A stretch of DNA of 64,000 nt. Source: Aminobacter sp. AP02. Its GTDB lineage: Bacteria; Pseudomonadota; Alphaproteobacteria; Rhizobiales; Rhizobiaceae. The stretch spans positions 1 to 64,000 of the forward strand of contig NZ_QGGX01000005.1 in NCBI RefSeq assembly GCF_003148805.1, in the 5' to 3' direction. The notes beneath the pieces were generated by a model. That model did no database searches. It was not told the DNA's origin and worked only from the letters and a program-made list of their open reading frames with translations. Shown in pieces: positions 7,964 to 17,900 of this stretch (its first letter is position 1; every line of letters begins with the position of its first letter). A program made the translations under genes and the position numbers.

Positions 7964-8536
7964 ATGGCTTCAGTTTCGATACATCCGGCACTCGATGGCG
8001 GGGTCAAACCCGGCAGCGCCAGTTTCAGCGGCGGCACTCTGGTCTGCGCCTGCACGGACAGGCCGGTGAAAGTGGCAATCAAGGGGCAGGTCGCGCACAA
8101 CCATGCCTGCGGCTGCACCAAGTGCTGGAAGCCAGCGGGTGCCAAGTTTTCGGTCGTGGCCGTCACAGCGCATGAAAACGTCACGGTGCTGGAAAACGGC
8201 GACAAGCTTGCCGTGGTCGATCCTTCGGCTCTCATTCTGCGCCATGCCTGCAAGGGGTGCGGCGTGCACATGTATGGCCCGGTCGAGCGCGACCATGCTT
8301 TCAAGGGACTCGACTTCATTCATCCCGAGCGCTTCCAGGAAGCGGGCTGGGCGGAACCCGGCTTTGCCGCTTTCGTGTCGTCGATCATCGAAGCGGGTAT
8401 CGATCCCTCCGAGATGGACGGCGTGCGCGCCCGACTGCGGGAACTTGGCCTTGAACCTTACGACTGCCTGTCGCCTGGCTTAATGGATTACATCGCCACC
8501 TGGGTAGCGAAGAAGTCGGGCGTGCTGAAGTCCTGA
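7964..8536 (+). CDS. gfa: S-(hydroxymethyl)glutathione synthase (Gfa)
   Basis: A 190-residue zinc protein matching Gfa, which speeds condensation of formaldehyde with glutathione in glutathione-dependent formaldehyde oxidation. Cysteines are arranged as [16 protein letters not shown] and [12 protein letters not shown]. Length and the C-terminal [18 protein letters not shown] agree with the Paracoccus-type enzyme. The start at 7964 follows AGGGAGGAACAGGAC; the frame is open further upstream but without a site. The oxidising partners (glutathione-dependent formaldehyde dehydrogenase, S-formylglutathione hydrolase) are not in the window. Confidence 0.93.
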   Translation: MASVSIHPALDGGVKPGSASFSGGTLVCACTDRPVKVAIKGQVAHNHACGCTKCWKPAGAKFSVVAVTAHENVTVLENGDKLAVVDPSALILRHACKGCGVHMYGPVERDHAFKGLDFIHPERFQEAGWAEPGFAAFVSSIIEAGIDPSEMDGVRARLRELGLEPYDCLSPGLMDYIATWVAKKSGVLKS

Positions 8537-8679
8537 CGCCAGGAGTTCGAGCGATTTCTAGCTCCTAAGACCTATGCCCCGCCTGCATCAAAGCACGGTG
8601 ATCCGTGCTAGGGTGCCGGCGGGAGAAACGGCGGCAACGCTGATGCGCCCGCACGCCTCCTCAATCGAGGGAGGTCAGC

Positions 8680-8973
8680 ATGGCATATTATGTTTTCCTG
8701 ACGAACTTCACCGATCAAGGCGTCAAGTCCGTACGGGACACGACCAAGCGAGCCGATGCATTCAGGGCCATGGCCGAGAAGGGCGGGGCCAAGGTGCACA
8801 CCTTGTTGTGGACGCTTGGCAAGCATGATGTGGTCAGCATTGTCGAAGCGCCCGACGACTTGACGGCGACTGCACTCAGCCTTTCCATTTCAGCGCTCGG
8901 CAATGTCAAGAACCAGACACTCAAGGCCTTTGACGCAGCCGACATGCGCCAGATACTGGGCAAGATGAGCTGA
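8680..8973 (+). CDS. GYD domain protein
   Basis: A 97-residue protein of the GYD family. It has the ferredoxin-like core with YYVFLTNFTDQGVKSV at the start, TLLWTLGKHDVVSIVEAPDD in the middle and NVKNQTLKAF near the end. Start 8680 has a clear GAGGGAGGTCAGC site. The family is found widely in soil bacteria and is of unknown function, often single-gene as here. The preceding 143 bases after gfa contain nothing recognisable, so it probably has its own promoter. Confidence 0.85.
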   Translation: MAYYVFLTNFTDQGVKSVRDTTKRADAFRAMAEKGGAKVHTLLWTLGKHDVVSIVEAPDDLTATALSLSISALGNVKNQTLKAFDAADMRQILGKMS

Positions 8974-9149
8974 GCTCTTTCTCAATGCGGGGTGGAAGCC
9001 GCTTGCTCGAATTACCAGTCTCCTGCTTCTACCCCGTTCACGACCGATCTTCCCTTGCCCCTGATGTCTGATGTCACCGCCGGCGCGGGCTTGCGCGCCG
9101 CGCGAAGTCAGCCATTGTGCGGCGACGGCACGCTGCATAGGATCCGACA

Positions 9150-9821
9150 TTGAATTTCCAACTTTCAAGGCGCAGCGCGCGCCCCGATCCGGCGGCGTTC
9201 ATCGCGGCCAATCTATTGATAACACCGGTGCCCTCGCTGCCGGATGTCCGGCTCTATACCGCCCATCCCGCGAGCGGGTTGGCACAGCTTGCCGGAAACG
9301 ACACCAACGACGACGCGCCGCCGCCCTACTGGGCCTATCAATGGGCCGGCGGGCTCGTGCTTGCCCGCCACATACTCGACCGGCCGGAGACGGTGAGGGG
9401 GCGGCGCGTGCTCGATCTTGGGGCGGGTTCAGGGCTCGTCGGCATCGCCGCGGCCAAGGCGGGCGCGCGCTCGGTGCTGGCTGCGGAGATCGACAGCAAC
9501 GGCATCGCCGCGATCGGGCTCAATGCGGCACTGAATGACGTGGCCCTGACGGCGGCTTGCGACGACCTGACCAACGGTCCGCCGCCAGAAGTCGACCTGG
9601 TCTTGGTCGGCGACCTGTTTTACGCGCCCGATCTGGCAAGCCGCGTGACCGCTTTCCTTGATCGCTGTGTGTCGGCCGGCATCGAAGTGCTGGTTGGAGA
9701 TCCCGGCCGGGCATACCTGCCGCATGTACGGCTTCGGCTGGTCGCCGAACATGCTGTGGCGGATGTCGGCACCGCCAGTACCGCCACGACAAAACCGAGC
9801 GCTGTGTATTCGTTCGTATAA
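9150..9821 (+). CDS. Class I SAM methyltransferase, ETFB lysine methyltransferase (METTL20)-like
   Basis: A 223-residue methyltransferase. Motif I is LDLGAGSGLVGIAAA near residues 91-105, followed by the acidic AAEIDSN, and a DLVLVGDLFYAP stretch matches the D/E-x-Y/F-Y motif of the ETFB lysine methyltransferase group, also called nicotinamide N-methylase-like. The start is a TTG at 9150 after AGGATCCGACA; no ATG lies in frame nearby. The probable substrate, the electron-transfer flavoprotein beta subunit, is inferred from homologues. It is followed by an independently regulated XRE gene. Confidence 0.8.
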   Translation: MNFQLSRRSARPDPAAFIAANLLITPVPSLPDVRLYTAHPASGLAQLAGNDTNDDAPPPYWAYQWAGGLVLARHILDRPETVRGRRVLDLGAGSGLVGIAAAKAGARSVLAAEIDSNGIAAIGLNAALNDVALTAACDDLTNGPPPEVDLVLVGDLFYAPDLASRVTAFLDRCVSAGIEVLVGDPGRAYLPHVRLRLVAEHAVADVGTASTATTKPSAVYSFV

Positions 9822-9860
9822 GCGACGCTTGCCCATCCCGAAGAGGTGAATGTTGCGATC

Positions 9861-9889
9861 TTGACTTATTCCCATATGTGAGAATATTT
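9861..9889 (+). promoter_or_regulatory. Promoter with palindromic operator of the XRE-cupin gene
   Basis: TTGACT at 9861-9866 is a good -35 box, and ATATTT/AATATT at 9883-9889 serves as the -10. Between them lies an inverted repeat: TATTCCCA (9867-9874), TATG, TGAGAATA (9879-9886), with one mismatch in 8. The palindrome fills the spacer and touches the -10, so binding would block RNA polymerase. Control by the XRE protein encoded 8 bases downstream is inferred from position. The leader would be very short. Confidence 0.6.
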
Positions 9890-9896
9890 CTCTATT

Positions 9897-10469
9897 ATGG
9901 ATATGGCGGATTTGCATAACGACACAATCGACAATCGTATCGCCCAGCGGCTAAGGGCACTCAGGGCGGAGCGCGGCTGGCCGCTGGACGAACTGGCCAG
10001 GCGCAGCGCGGTGAGCCGGGCGACGCTGTCGCGGCTTGAGAACGCAGAGGTCAGCCCGACCGCAAGCGTGCTCGGAAAGCTTTGTGCCGCCTACGGGCTG
10101 ACAATGTCGCGGCTGATGCACATGGTCGAAGGGGAGTTCGCTCCTGTGGTGCGGCGACGGGCCCAAGAGGTCTGGTCGGACCCGGAAATCGGCTTTCGCA
10201 GGCGTTCGATCTCGCCGCCGGCCCAGACACTGGCGGGCGAGGCACTCGAATGCGAGCTCCATGCCGACACGCGCATTTCCTATGACGCGCCGCCGCGGCC
10301 GGGCCTCGAACATCATCTGATTTTGCTCGATGGCGCGCTTTCAGTGACCGTCGACGGCAAGTCCCATGACCTCAATCCCGGTGACTGCCTGCGCTACCAG
10401 TTGTTTGGTCCCAGCGCCTTTGAGACGTCCGCCCGGGCGGGCGCCAAATACATTCTTTTTGTTGTGTGA
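9897..10469 (+). CDS. XRE-family regulator with C-terminal cupin domain
   Basis: A 190-residue two-domain regulator. The N-terminal helix-turn-helix (residues about 15-70: LRALRAERGWPLDELARRSA, then VSRATLSRLENAEVSPTASV) is XRE type. The C-terminal part (about 115-188) is a cupin with HHLILLDGALSVTVDG and LNPGDCLRYQL. This HTH-cupin layout (PuuR/SutR-like) is common for regulators of small-metabolite genes. The gene ends 6 bases before the GNAT gene, and the two form an operon. A palindrome in the promoter suggests autoregulation. Confidence 0.9.
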   Translation: MDMADLHNDTIDNRIAQRLRALRAERGWPLDELARRSAVSRATLSRLENAEVSPTASVLGKLCAAYGLTMSRLMHMVEGEFAPVVRRRAQEVWSDPEIGFRRRSISPPAQTLAGEALECELHADTRISYDAPPRPGLEHHLILLDGALSVTVDGKSHDLNPGDCLRYQLFGPSAFETSARAGAKYILFVV

Positions 10470-10475
10470 GGCATC

Positions 10476-10997
10476 ATGAGCATTTCGATCTTCTCCGCCG
10501 CTGACATCGCAAGCCATCTCGGAGAGTTGGGCCGATTGCTGCACGCTTGTGTCCATGACGGTGCGAGCATCAGTTTCGTGCTGCCCTACTCGCAGGCCGA
10601 CAGCGAGGCGTTCTGGAGCACCAAGGTTTTGCCAGGCGTGGAAGAGGGGACGCGGCTGGTGTTGGTGGCCATGGTCGAGGGCAGGATCGCCGGCTCGGTG
10701 CAGCTGAACCGCGATACCCCGCCCAACCAGCCGCACCGCGCCGAGGTCAACAAGCTTCTTGTCCATCCCGATTTCCGCCGCCAAGGCATCGGGCTGCAAC
10801 TGATGGCGGAACTCGAGAGGTTGGCGCGCGAGATAGGCCGCAGCCTGATCACGCTGGACACGCGCACCGGCGACAAGGCCGAGCCGCTCTATGCCGCCCT
10901 GGGCTACCAGACTGTCGGCGTCATCCCTGGCTTCGCACGCGATCCGATGGGCGGCGACCGGCTCGATGCAACGACGATCATGTACAAGACGCTTTAA
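10476..10997 (+). CDS. GNAT-family N-acetyltransferase
   Basis: A 173-residue acetyltransferase. Motif A is visible as VNKLLVHPDFRRQGIGLQLM, with the R-R-Q-G-I-G acetyl-CoA pyrophosphate loop, and motif B as EPLYAALGYQTVG. It sits 6 bases behind the XRE-cupin gene, which makes it the likely target of that regulator. The acceptor (amino acid, polyamine or drug) is not predictable. Followed by a 152-base gap to the antiporter gene, in which I see no gene. Confidence 0.9.
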   Translation: MSISIFSAADIASHLGELGRLLHACVHDGASISFVLPYSQADSEAFWSTKVLPGVEEGTRLVLVAMVEGRIAGSVQLNRDTPPNQPHRAEVNKLLVHPDFRRQGIGLQLMAELERLAREIGRSLITLDTRTGDKAEPLYAALGYQTVGVIPGFARDPMGGDRLDATTIMYKTL

Positions 10998-11149
10998 GAC
11001 AGGCGAAAGCCTGAAGCCGATTTCCGTCGGGTCTCCAGATTTTTCTTCGTTTCCGCCGCTGACGGTCTATATCACGCCGGTGCCATCAACGCTGGCGGGT
11101 AGCCGGCCCCGACATGCGAGCGCAAGGCGCCGCTTGCCAAGGAGCCTTC

Positions 11150-12883
11150 ATGGGCGGAGCATTACACGGTACCTGGCTCAATGACGCCCTTGTGTTCCTA
11201 TTTGCCGCCGGCGTTCTGGCCCCCGTGCTCAGGTTGTTGCGGGTTCCAAGCGTTCTGGCTTTCCTGCTCGCAGGGGTGGTGCTGGGCCCCTTCGGCATAG
11301 GAGCTCTGGCCGAACACTGGCCGTTATTGGGGCACCTGACCTTTTCCGACCCGAAGGTGGCGGAGCCGTTTGCCGAGTTCGGCGTGCTGTTCTTGCTGTT
11401 CCTGCTCGGCACAGAGTTGTCCTTTGAAAAGCTGAAGTCGTTGTGCGGACTGGTGTTCGGGGCCGGCGGGCTGCAGGCGCTTGTGAGCGTATTGGCCATC
11501 ACCTTGGCCGTCATGCTGATGGGCGTGGAGCATCATGTAGCGCTGGCGATCGGATTGGCTTTGGCGCTGTCGTCAACGGCAGTCGTCATGCAGACCCTGG
11601 TCGAGGAAAGGCGGGCGACTGGCCCAGTGGGGCGCGCAGCGCTGGCGGTGCTGCTGTTTCAGGACATGCTGGTGGCGCCGATCCTCATCCTGATCGGCTT
11701 TCTGGCGCAGGGGCCGGAAGCGAATCTCTTTCCGGCGCTGCTGGAGGCGCTGATCCAGGGCGGTATCGCTGTCGCGTTCCTCCTGCTGTTTGGGCGTTTC
11801 GTGCTGAAGGACGCCTTCCGCCTGGCTGCGCGCGCCGGTGGCCGCGACTTTTTGATGGGGCTGACGCTACTGGTGATCATCGGCGGCGCGGTTCTGACCG
11901 CTTCGGCAGGGCTGTCCATGGCGCTCGGCGCGTTCCTGGCCGGCCTGCTGCTCGGCGAGACAGAGTTCAAGCATCAAGCCGAAGTCGACCTGGAGCCGTT
12001 CAAGGGCTTGCTGCTCGGCCTGTTCTTCATGACGGTCGGTCTCAACCTCGACCTGACCACGATCTGGGGTTCCTGGCCGATCGTGTTGGGCGGTCTGGTC
12101 CTGCTCCTGGCTGCCAAGGCGGCGATTGCGGCCTTTGCATTGCGCGCGTTCGGCCTGAAACCCGCACTGGCAATCGAAACCGCGTTTCTGCTCGCACCGG
12201 CGAGCGAATTCGCCTTCGTGGTGGTGACCACTGCGACGGCCGTCGCGTTGTTCGATTCCGCCACCCCGACACTGATCGCCGGCATTGCCGGGCTGTCGAT
12301 GCTGACGACGCCCCTGATGGCGCGGATCGGGCGAGCGCTGGCGGCCCGTTTTGAAGAAAAGACGTCCAACGACGCCGTGGCGGAATCCTATCCCGACCTT
12401 GGCGGCCATGTCGTGATCGCCGGCTTCGGCCGGGTCGGGCGTACGATTGCGCGAATTCTCGATGCCGAGGAAGCCGACATCGTGGCGCTGGAGCGCAATG
12501 CCGAGGTCGTTGCGCGCGAGCGCAAGGCGGGGCGCAAGATCTACCTCGGCGACGGCTCGCGCCCGGAGATCCTCACCCACGCGGGTCTTGCCGGCGCGAG
12601 CATGCTCATTGTCACCGTCGATGATCCCAAGGACGCCGCGGCCATGGTAAAGGCAGCGCGCCAGTTGCGGGGCGACATTCCGGTGCTGGCACGGGCGCGC
12701 GATGCCGAACATGCCCGCGAACTGTACGCCGCCGGCGCCGAATTCGTGATCCCGGATGCAATCGAGGCCGGGCTGCAGCTGGCTGGCAGGGCGCTGTCCG
12801 AGTTCGGCTATTCCAGCGAGGTTCTGGAGGATCGCATCGCAAGCGAGCGCAGCGTCGAATACCAGCGTGCCGGCACGAACTAG
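11150..12883 (+). CDS. Kef-type monovalent cation:proton antiporter (CPA2 family)
   Basis: A 577-residue membrane transporter: a hydrophobic region of about 12 helices (residues 1-390) with conserved FLLAGVVLGPFGIG, LFLLGTELSFEKL and the ion-site segment ALSSTAVVMQTL, followed by a cytoplasmic TrkA-N (RCK) domain with the NAD-binding HVVIAGFGRVGRTIA near residue 420. It resembles KefB/KefC, which exchange K+ for H+ and are gated by glutathione adducts. No KefF/KefG-like partner is adjacent. The start at 11150 has AAGGAGCCTTC before it; a more upstream ATG at 11114 lacks a site. Confidence 0.9.
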   Translation: MGGALHGTWLNDALVFLFAAGVLAPVLRLLRVPSVLAFLLAGVVLGPFGIGALAEHWPLLGHLTFSDPKVAEPFAEFGVLFLLFLLGTELSFEKLKSLCGLVFGAGGLQALVSVLAITLAVMLMGVEHHVALAIGLALALSSTAVVMQTLVEERRATGPVGRAALAVLLFQDMLVAPILILIGFLAQGPEANLFPALLEALIQGGIAVAFLLLFGRFVLKDAFRLAARAGGRDFLMGLTLLVIIGGAVLTASAGLSMALGAFLAGLLLGETEFKHQAEVDLEPFKGLLLGLFFMTVGLNLDLTTIWGSWPIVLGGLVLLLAAKAAIAAFALRAFGLKPALAIETAFLLAPASEFAFVVVTTATAVALFDSATPTLIAGIAGLSMLTTPLMARIGRALAARFEEKTSNDAVAESYPDLGGHVVIAGFGRVGRTIARILDAEEADIVALERNAEVVARERKAGRKIYLGDGSRPEILTHAGLAGASMLIVTVDDPKDAAAMVKAARQLRGDIPVLARARDAEHARELYAAGAEFVIPDAIEAGLQLAGRALSEFGYSSEVLEDRIASERSVEYQRAGTN

Positions 12884-12962
12884 GCTGGCGGCACGCCTGG
12901 CCGGTGGTAGCAGCCGGTGGCAGCATATGTCAGTTTTTGCAGCGCGGTGGATTGACGACGGG

Positions 12963-13013
12963 CGATTTACGTTTTACGAATGACGAAATTTAAAAATCGT
13001 CAGTCGTAAATCG
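12963..13013 (+). promoter_or_regulatory. Nested inverted repeats, probable TetR operator
   Basis: Just before the TetR start (13025) lie two nested palindromes. The outer arms are CGATTTACG at 12963-12971 and CGTAAATCG at 13005-13013, a perfect 9-base match. The inner arms are TGACGA at 12981-12986 and TCGTCA at 12997-13002, with an AT-rich core. TTTACG half-sites also recur at 12974-12979. TetR dimers commonly bind such sites over their own promoter; self-regulation and control of the RND genes is inference. Confidence 0.6.
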
Positions 13014-13024
13014 AGCGACCCGAA

Positions 13025-13630
13025 ATGAACGATGTAGCCGAAAACCCCGTTGATCTGGCGCGACAGGAGACTGTCGGGCGCATTCTCGATTCAGCCGACC
13101 GGCTTTTCCGTCACTACGGCTATGCCAAGACCAACGTGGCCGACATCGCCCGCGATCTCGGCATGTCGCCGGCCAACATCTACCGCTTCTTCGCCTCCAA
13201 GGTCGAAATCCACCAGGCGATCTGCGGCCGCATGCTAGGCTTCGTCTACCAGATGGCCTGCGAGATATTGCGGTCCGAGGGCAGCGCCACCGAGCGCCTG
13301 CGCCGCTTCATTCACGCCCAGCACCGCCTGACCGTCGAGACGATGCTCGACCAGGAAAAGGTACACGAGATGGTCATCGTCGCGCTGGAGCGTGACTGGC
13401 ATGTCATCGAAAAGCATATCGACCGGCTGCACGACCTGATGGCGGAAGTCATCCGCGAGGGCATCGAGTCGGGCGAATTTTCCAAGCAGGATCCGCAGAT
13501 CGCCGCGCGATGCTTTGGCGCGGCGACTGCAACGCTGTGCCACCCGCAGATGGTGTCGCAGTGCGTCAACAAGCCTAACCGCGCGACGTTCGAAGAACTT
13601 ACGGAATACGCCCTCAGGGCGCTGAAATAG
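13025..13630 (+). CDS. TetR/AcrR-family repressor of the RND system
   Basis: A 201-residue TetR regulator. The N-terminal HTH (residues about 15-60) reads ILDSADRLFRHYGYAKTNVA followed by DIARDLGMSPANIYRFFASK, a canonical TetR helix set. The C-terminal ligand domain is less conserved. It is 57 bases upstream of the membrane-fusion gene in the same direction, a standard TetR-MFP-RND arrangement, so it is the likely repressor of the pump. Its own operator is probably the palindrome at 12963-13013. Confidence 0.92.
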   Translation: MNDVAENPVDLARQETVGRILDSADRLFRHYGYAKTNVADIARDLGMSPANIYRFFASKVEIHQAICGRMLGFVYQMACEILRSEGSATERLRRFIHAQHRLTVETMLDQEKVHEMVIVALERDWHVIEKHIDRLHDLMAEVIREGIESGEFSKQDPQIAARCFGAATATLCHPQMVSQCVNKPNRATFEELTEYALRALK

Positions 13631-13687
13631 CAGGGCGGCTTCCGGGCCGTCATCCCACATCCCGCTAGACAATCAGGAGTGCGAACG

Positions 13688-14833
13688 ATGAATTCGTTCA
13701 AGACCTTCAATCCGAAACTGCGCCCTCTCGCCAGCCTGGCACTGGTGTCGTTGATCGGCATTGGCGTTTCCGCCTGCTCTGAAGCCAAGACGGAAACTGC
13801 CGCCTTGGTGCGGCCGGTCAAGGTGGTGGAGATCGCCAACGCCGGCACGACCCGCGAGCTTAACTATTCGGGAGGGGTAAAGGCCCGTACCGAGATGAAC
13901 CTCGGTTTCCGCGTTGCCGGCAAGATGACCGAACGGGTTGTCAACATCGGCGACAAGGTGAAGGCTGGCGATCTTCTGGCCCGCATCGACCCGACCGACT
14001 ACCAGCTTGCGGTGAGCAGTGCCGCGGCCAATCTCGAAGCGGCGGACAAGCAGGTCGAGACGGCCCATCTCGTCGATCAGCGTGCCCAACAGCTGTTTGA
14101 CCGGAAATTCGCCTCCGAAGCCCAGCGCGAGCAGGCGGCACTGAGCTACAAGCAGGCCGTTTCATTGCGCGACGCGGCGGCTTCGTCGCTCAAGCAGGCG
14201 AAGAACCAGGTCGGCTATGCCGAACTGCGCGCCGACCAGAATGGCATCGTGACCGCCGTCAACGCCGACACCGGCCAGGTCGTCGGCTCTGGCACCCCGG
14301 TGGTCAGCGTTGCCGTCGACGGCGAAAAGGAAGTGCAGATTGCGGTGCCCGAGCTGGAAATCGCCCAGTTCACGCCCGGCAAGGCGGTCAAGGTCAGCTT
14401 CTGGTCGGACGACAAGCTCGTGCTGGACGGCAAGGTGCGCGAGGTCGCCGGCAGCGCCGACCAGCTGTCGCGGACCTTTTCCGTGCGCGTCAGCCTGCCT
14501 GATGACTCACGCGTGCTGCTTGGCATGACCGCGACCATCGAGGCGTCGGTCAACAACGGCAAGGCATTCGTTTCGATCCCTCTCAGCTCTCTCGCCAAGC
14601 AAGACGGCAAGCAGATCGTGTGGGTAGTCGACAACGACCGGCAAACGGTGCATGCGCGCGACATCAAGGTAGCAAGCTTCGCCGATGACGGCGTCGAGGT
14701 CGCCGACGGCCTGAAGCCCGGCGATATCGTGGTGGCCGCCGGCACCCAGTTCATGACTGAGAACCTGAAGGTCAAGCTGCCGACGGCTGAACAGCGCTCG
14801 GCCGCGAACGAGGCCACAGCAGCGGTCCGCTAA
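13688..14833 (+). CDS. RND efflux periplasmic adaptor (membrane fusion lipoprotein)
   Basis: A 381-residue adaptor. A lipoprotein signal ends at C30 (VSAC). The mature protein has the barrel-sandwich/lipoyl pieces (GFRVAGKMTERVVNIGDKVKAG and ELRADQNGIVTAV), a coiled hairpin between them (about residues 110-175) and beta-barrel and membrane-proximal domains. Start 13688 follows AGGAGTGCGAACG; a GTG 9 bases earlier is possible but overlaps that site. The permease follows at 14955, while no outer-membrane TolC-like factor is in the window, so the pump must borrow one. Confidence 0.92.
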   Translation: MNSFKTFNPKLRPLASLALVSLIGIGVSACSEAKTETAALVRPVKVVEIANAGTTRELNYSGGVKARTEMNLGFRVAGKMTERVVNIGDKVKAGDLLARIDPTDYQLAVSSAAANLEAADKQVETAHLVDQRAQQLFDRKFASEAQREQAALSYKQAVSLRDAAASSLKQAKNQVGYAELRADQNGIVTAVNADTGQVVGSGTPVVSVAVDGEKEVQIAVPELEIAQFTPGKAVKVSFWSDDKLVLDGKVREVAGSADQLSRTFSVRVSLPDDSRVLLGMTATIEASVNNGKAFVSIPLSSLAKQDGKQIVWVVDNDRQTVHARDIKVASFADDGVEVADGLKPGDIVVAAGTQFMTENLKVKLPTAEQRSAANEATAAVR

Positions 14834-14954
14834 GGACAACAATCCCGCTAGGCGCCGGGCGGCCGATAGGGCTGGCGACGCCGTAGAAAAACCTGAACCT
14901 GCGCATGTCTCGGTGCCGCTGACGGCACCCTTGCGCCAGCGTGGAACCACGGCC

Positions 14955-17900
14955 ATGGATAATTCCAGCCAGAGCAAGCAGCCCTTCAACCTGTCGCGCT
15001 GGGCAATCGGGCATCCGAGCATCGCGCGTTTCCTGTTCGGGCTGATCATCATTACCGGCGCGCTCGGCCTGATGCGCATGGGCCAGAGCGAGGACCCGGA
15101 CTTCACCTTCAGCGTCATGGTGGTGCAGGCGGTCTGGCCTGGCGCCTCGATCGAGGAGATGCAGGACCAGGTCGTCAACAAGATCGAGCGCAAGCTGCAG
15201 GAAACGCCGCATCTCGACTGGGTGAAGTCCTACACGCGCGCCGGCAGCGCCATCATCACCGTGCAGGTCAAGGGCAATACGGATACCGCCCAGGTGAAGG
15301 ACGCCTTCTACCAGGTGCGCAAGAAGGTCGGCGATATATCGAGCGAGCTGCCGCAAGGCCTGATCGGCCCGTTCTTCAACGACGAATTCGGCGACACGTT
15401 CATCACGCTGCATTCGATATCGGGCGAAGGCTACAGCTATCCCGAACTCAAGAAGATCGCCATCAAGGCGCGCGACATGCTGCTGACGACGCCCGGCGTC
15501 GAGAAGGCCGTAATCCTCGGCGACCAGCCGCAACGTATCTATATCGACGTCTCCTCCAAGGCGCTGGCCGAACGTGGGCTGACGCTGAACGACGTGCGCG
15601 CCACCATCGCCGGGCAAAACAACATCGACCCGGCTGGCGCTGTCGACACCAGCACGCATTCGGTACGCATCTCGGTCGAGGGCGACCTTTCCAAGGCCTC
15701 CGACATTCGCGAGCTGCGCCTGCGCGCCGGCACCCAGGTCACGCGGCTTGGCGACATCGCCACGGTGACGACCGGCCTCGAAGACCCTTACCAGCGCAAG
15801 TTCCGCTACAACGGCCAGGACAGCGTCCAGGTCGGCGTGGTGATGGCCAAGGGCTTCAAGGTCACCGATGTCGGCAATGCCGTCGAGGAGACCTACAAGC
15901 GTTTCGAGGAATCGCTGCCTTATGGCGTGTCGGTCGACCAGATTTCCAACCAGCCCGAGGTGGTGACGGAGGCCATCGGCGAGTTCATGAAGGCGCTGGT
16001 CGAGGCGTTGCTGATCGTGCTTGTGGTGTCGTTCCTGTCGATCGGCTGGCGCTCGGGCATGGTCATCGCGATCACCATTCCGCTGGTGCTGGCCGCGACC
16101 TTCGCCGTCATGTACCAGCTTGGCATCGACCTGCAGCGCATCTCGCTTGGCGCGCTGATCATCGCGCTCGGGCTGCTGGTGGACGACGCCATGATCGTCG
16201 TCGAGATGATGGAGCGGAAGCTCGAGGAAGGGCTCGTCAAGGTCGACGCGGCATCCTTTGCCTATTCGTCGACGGCGTTTCCGATGCTGACCGGTACGTT
16301 GATCACCACGGCAGGCTTCATCCCCGTCGGCTTTGCGGCCTCGACGGCGGGCGAGTACGTACGATCGCTGTTCTACGTCGTTGGCATCGCGCTGGTGATC
16401 TCGTGGTTCGTGGCGGTCTATTTCACGCCCTGGCTTGGCAACGTGATCCTCAAGCAGCGCAAGCATGCCGGCAGCCACCACGATGCCTTCGATACCAATT
16501 TCTACCGCCGCCTGCGCGCGACGGTGAGCTGGGCGGTGCGCCACCGCATCATCGTGCTGGTGATGACGCTGGTGACTTTCTTCGGCAGCCTGTTTGCCTT
16601 CCAGTTCATCCCGCAGAACTTCTTCCCGCAGTCGTCGCGGCCCGAAATCCTTGTCGATCTTTGGCTGCCCGAAGGCACCAGCATCAAGGAGGTCGAAAAG
16701 CAGGCCGAGGCGCTGGAAGCAAAGATGATGGACGATCCCGACAAGAAGTTCATCGCCACCTATATCGGCGAGGGCGCGCCGCGCTTTTTCCTGCCGCTCG
16801 ACCAGCAGCTGCGCAACCCCAACTACGCCCAGCTTCTGATCATGGCCAATGACGAGCCGGCCCGCGAAAGGCTGATCGTCAAGCTGCGCACCATCCTGGC
16901 CGAGGATTTCCCTTCGATCCGCGGCAAGGTCGACCGCCTGTTCCTCGGGCCGCCCACCGGCTGGCCGGTGCAGCTGCGCGTGATGGGTCCGGACCGCGCC
17001 GAGGTCAGGCGCATCGCCGACGAGGTGAAGGCGAAGTTCGCCGCGACCCCCGAACTCGGCGCCATTCACGACGACTGGCTCGAGCCGGTGCCAGGGATGA
17101 AGCTGGTCGTCGATCAGGACAGGGCGCGGGCGCTGGGCGTTTCCTCGCAGCGCATCCGCCAGATGCTGCAGGCGACCATGTCGGGTGCGCCGCTGGACGA
17201 TTTCCGCGACGGCGAGGAAACGGTGTCGATCGTTGCTCGCGAGCCGGAGGCCAACAGGCACCTGCTGTCGGCGGTCAACTCTGTCTACATTCCGACCGAC
17301 TTCGGTGGCTTCGTGCCGCTGTCGCAGGTGGCCAAGGTAGTGCCTGTGATGGAGCAGGGCATCGAATGGCGCCGTGATCGCCTGCCCACGATCACGGTCA
17401 GGGCGACGCTGCCTGACGGCATCCAGCCGAACGACGTGGCGATGAAGCTGTATGCCGACCTCAAGCCGCTGCGCGACGGCCTTGCTCCGGGCTACAAGGT
17501 CGAGATTCAGGGCGGTGCGGAGGATGCGGCCGAAAGCCAGGCTTCGATCGCCGCCAAGGCGCCGATCATGCTGCTGGTCATCGTTCTCCTGCTGATGGTT
17601 CAGCTCCAGCACTTCGGCAAGTCGATGCTGGTGCTGGCGACCGGACCGCTCGGCATCATCGGGGCGGCGGCAGCCTTGCTGATATCGGGCGCGCCCTTCG
17701 GTTTCGTCGCGATCCTCGGCGTCATCGCGCTGCTCGGCATCATCATCCGCAACTCGATCATCCTGGTCGACCAGATCGACCAGGACATCGCGGCGGGCAT
17801 GGAGCGATACGAAGCGATCGTGGGGGCTGCGGTGCGCCGCTTCCGGCCGATCGTGTTGACGGCGATGACGGCGGTACTGGCGCTGATCCCGATCTCGCGC

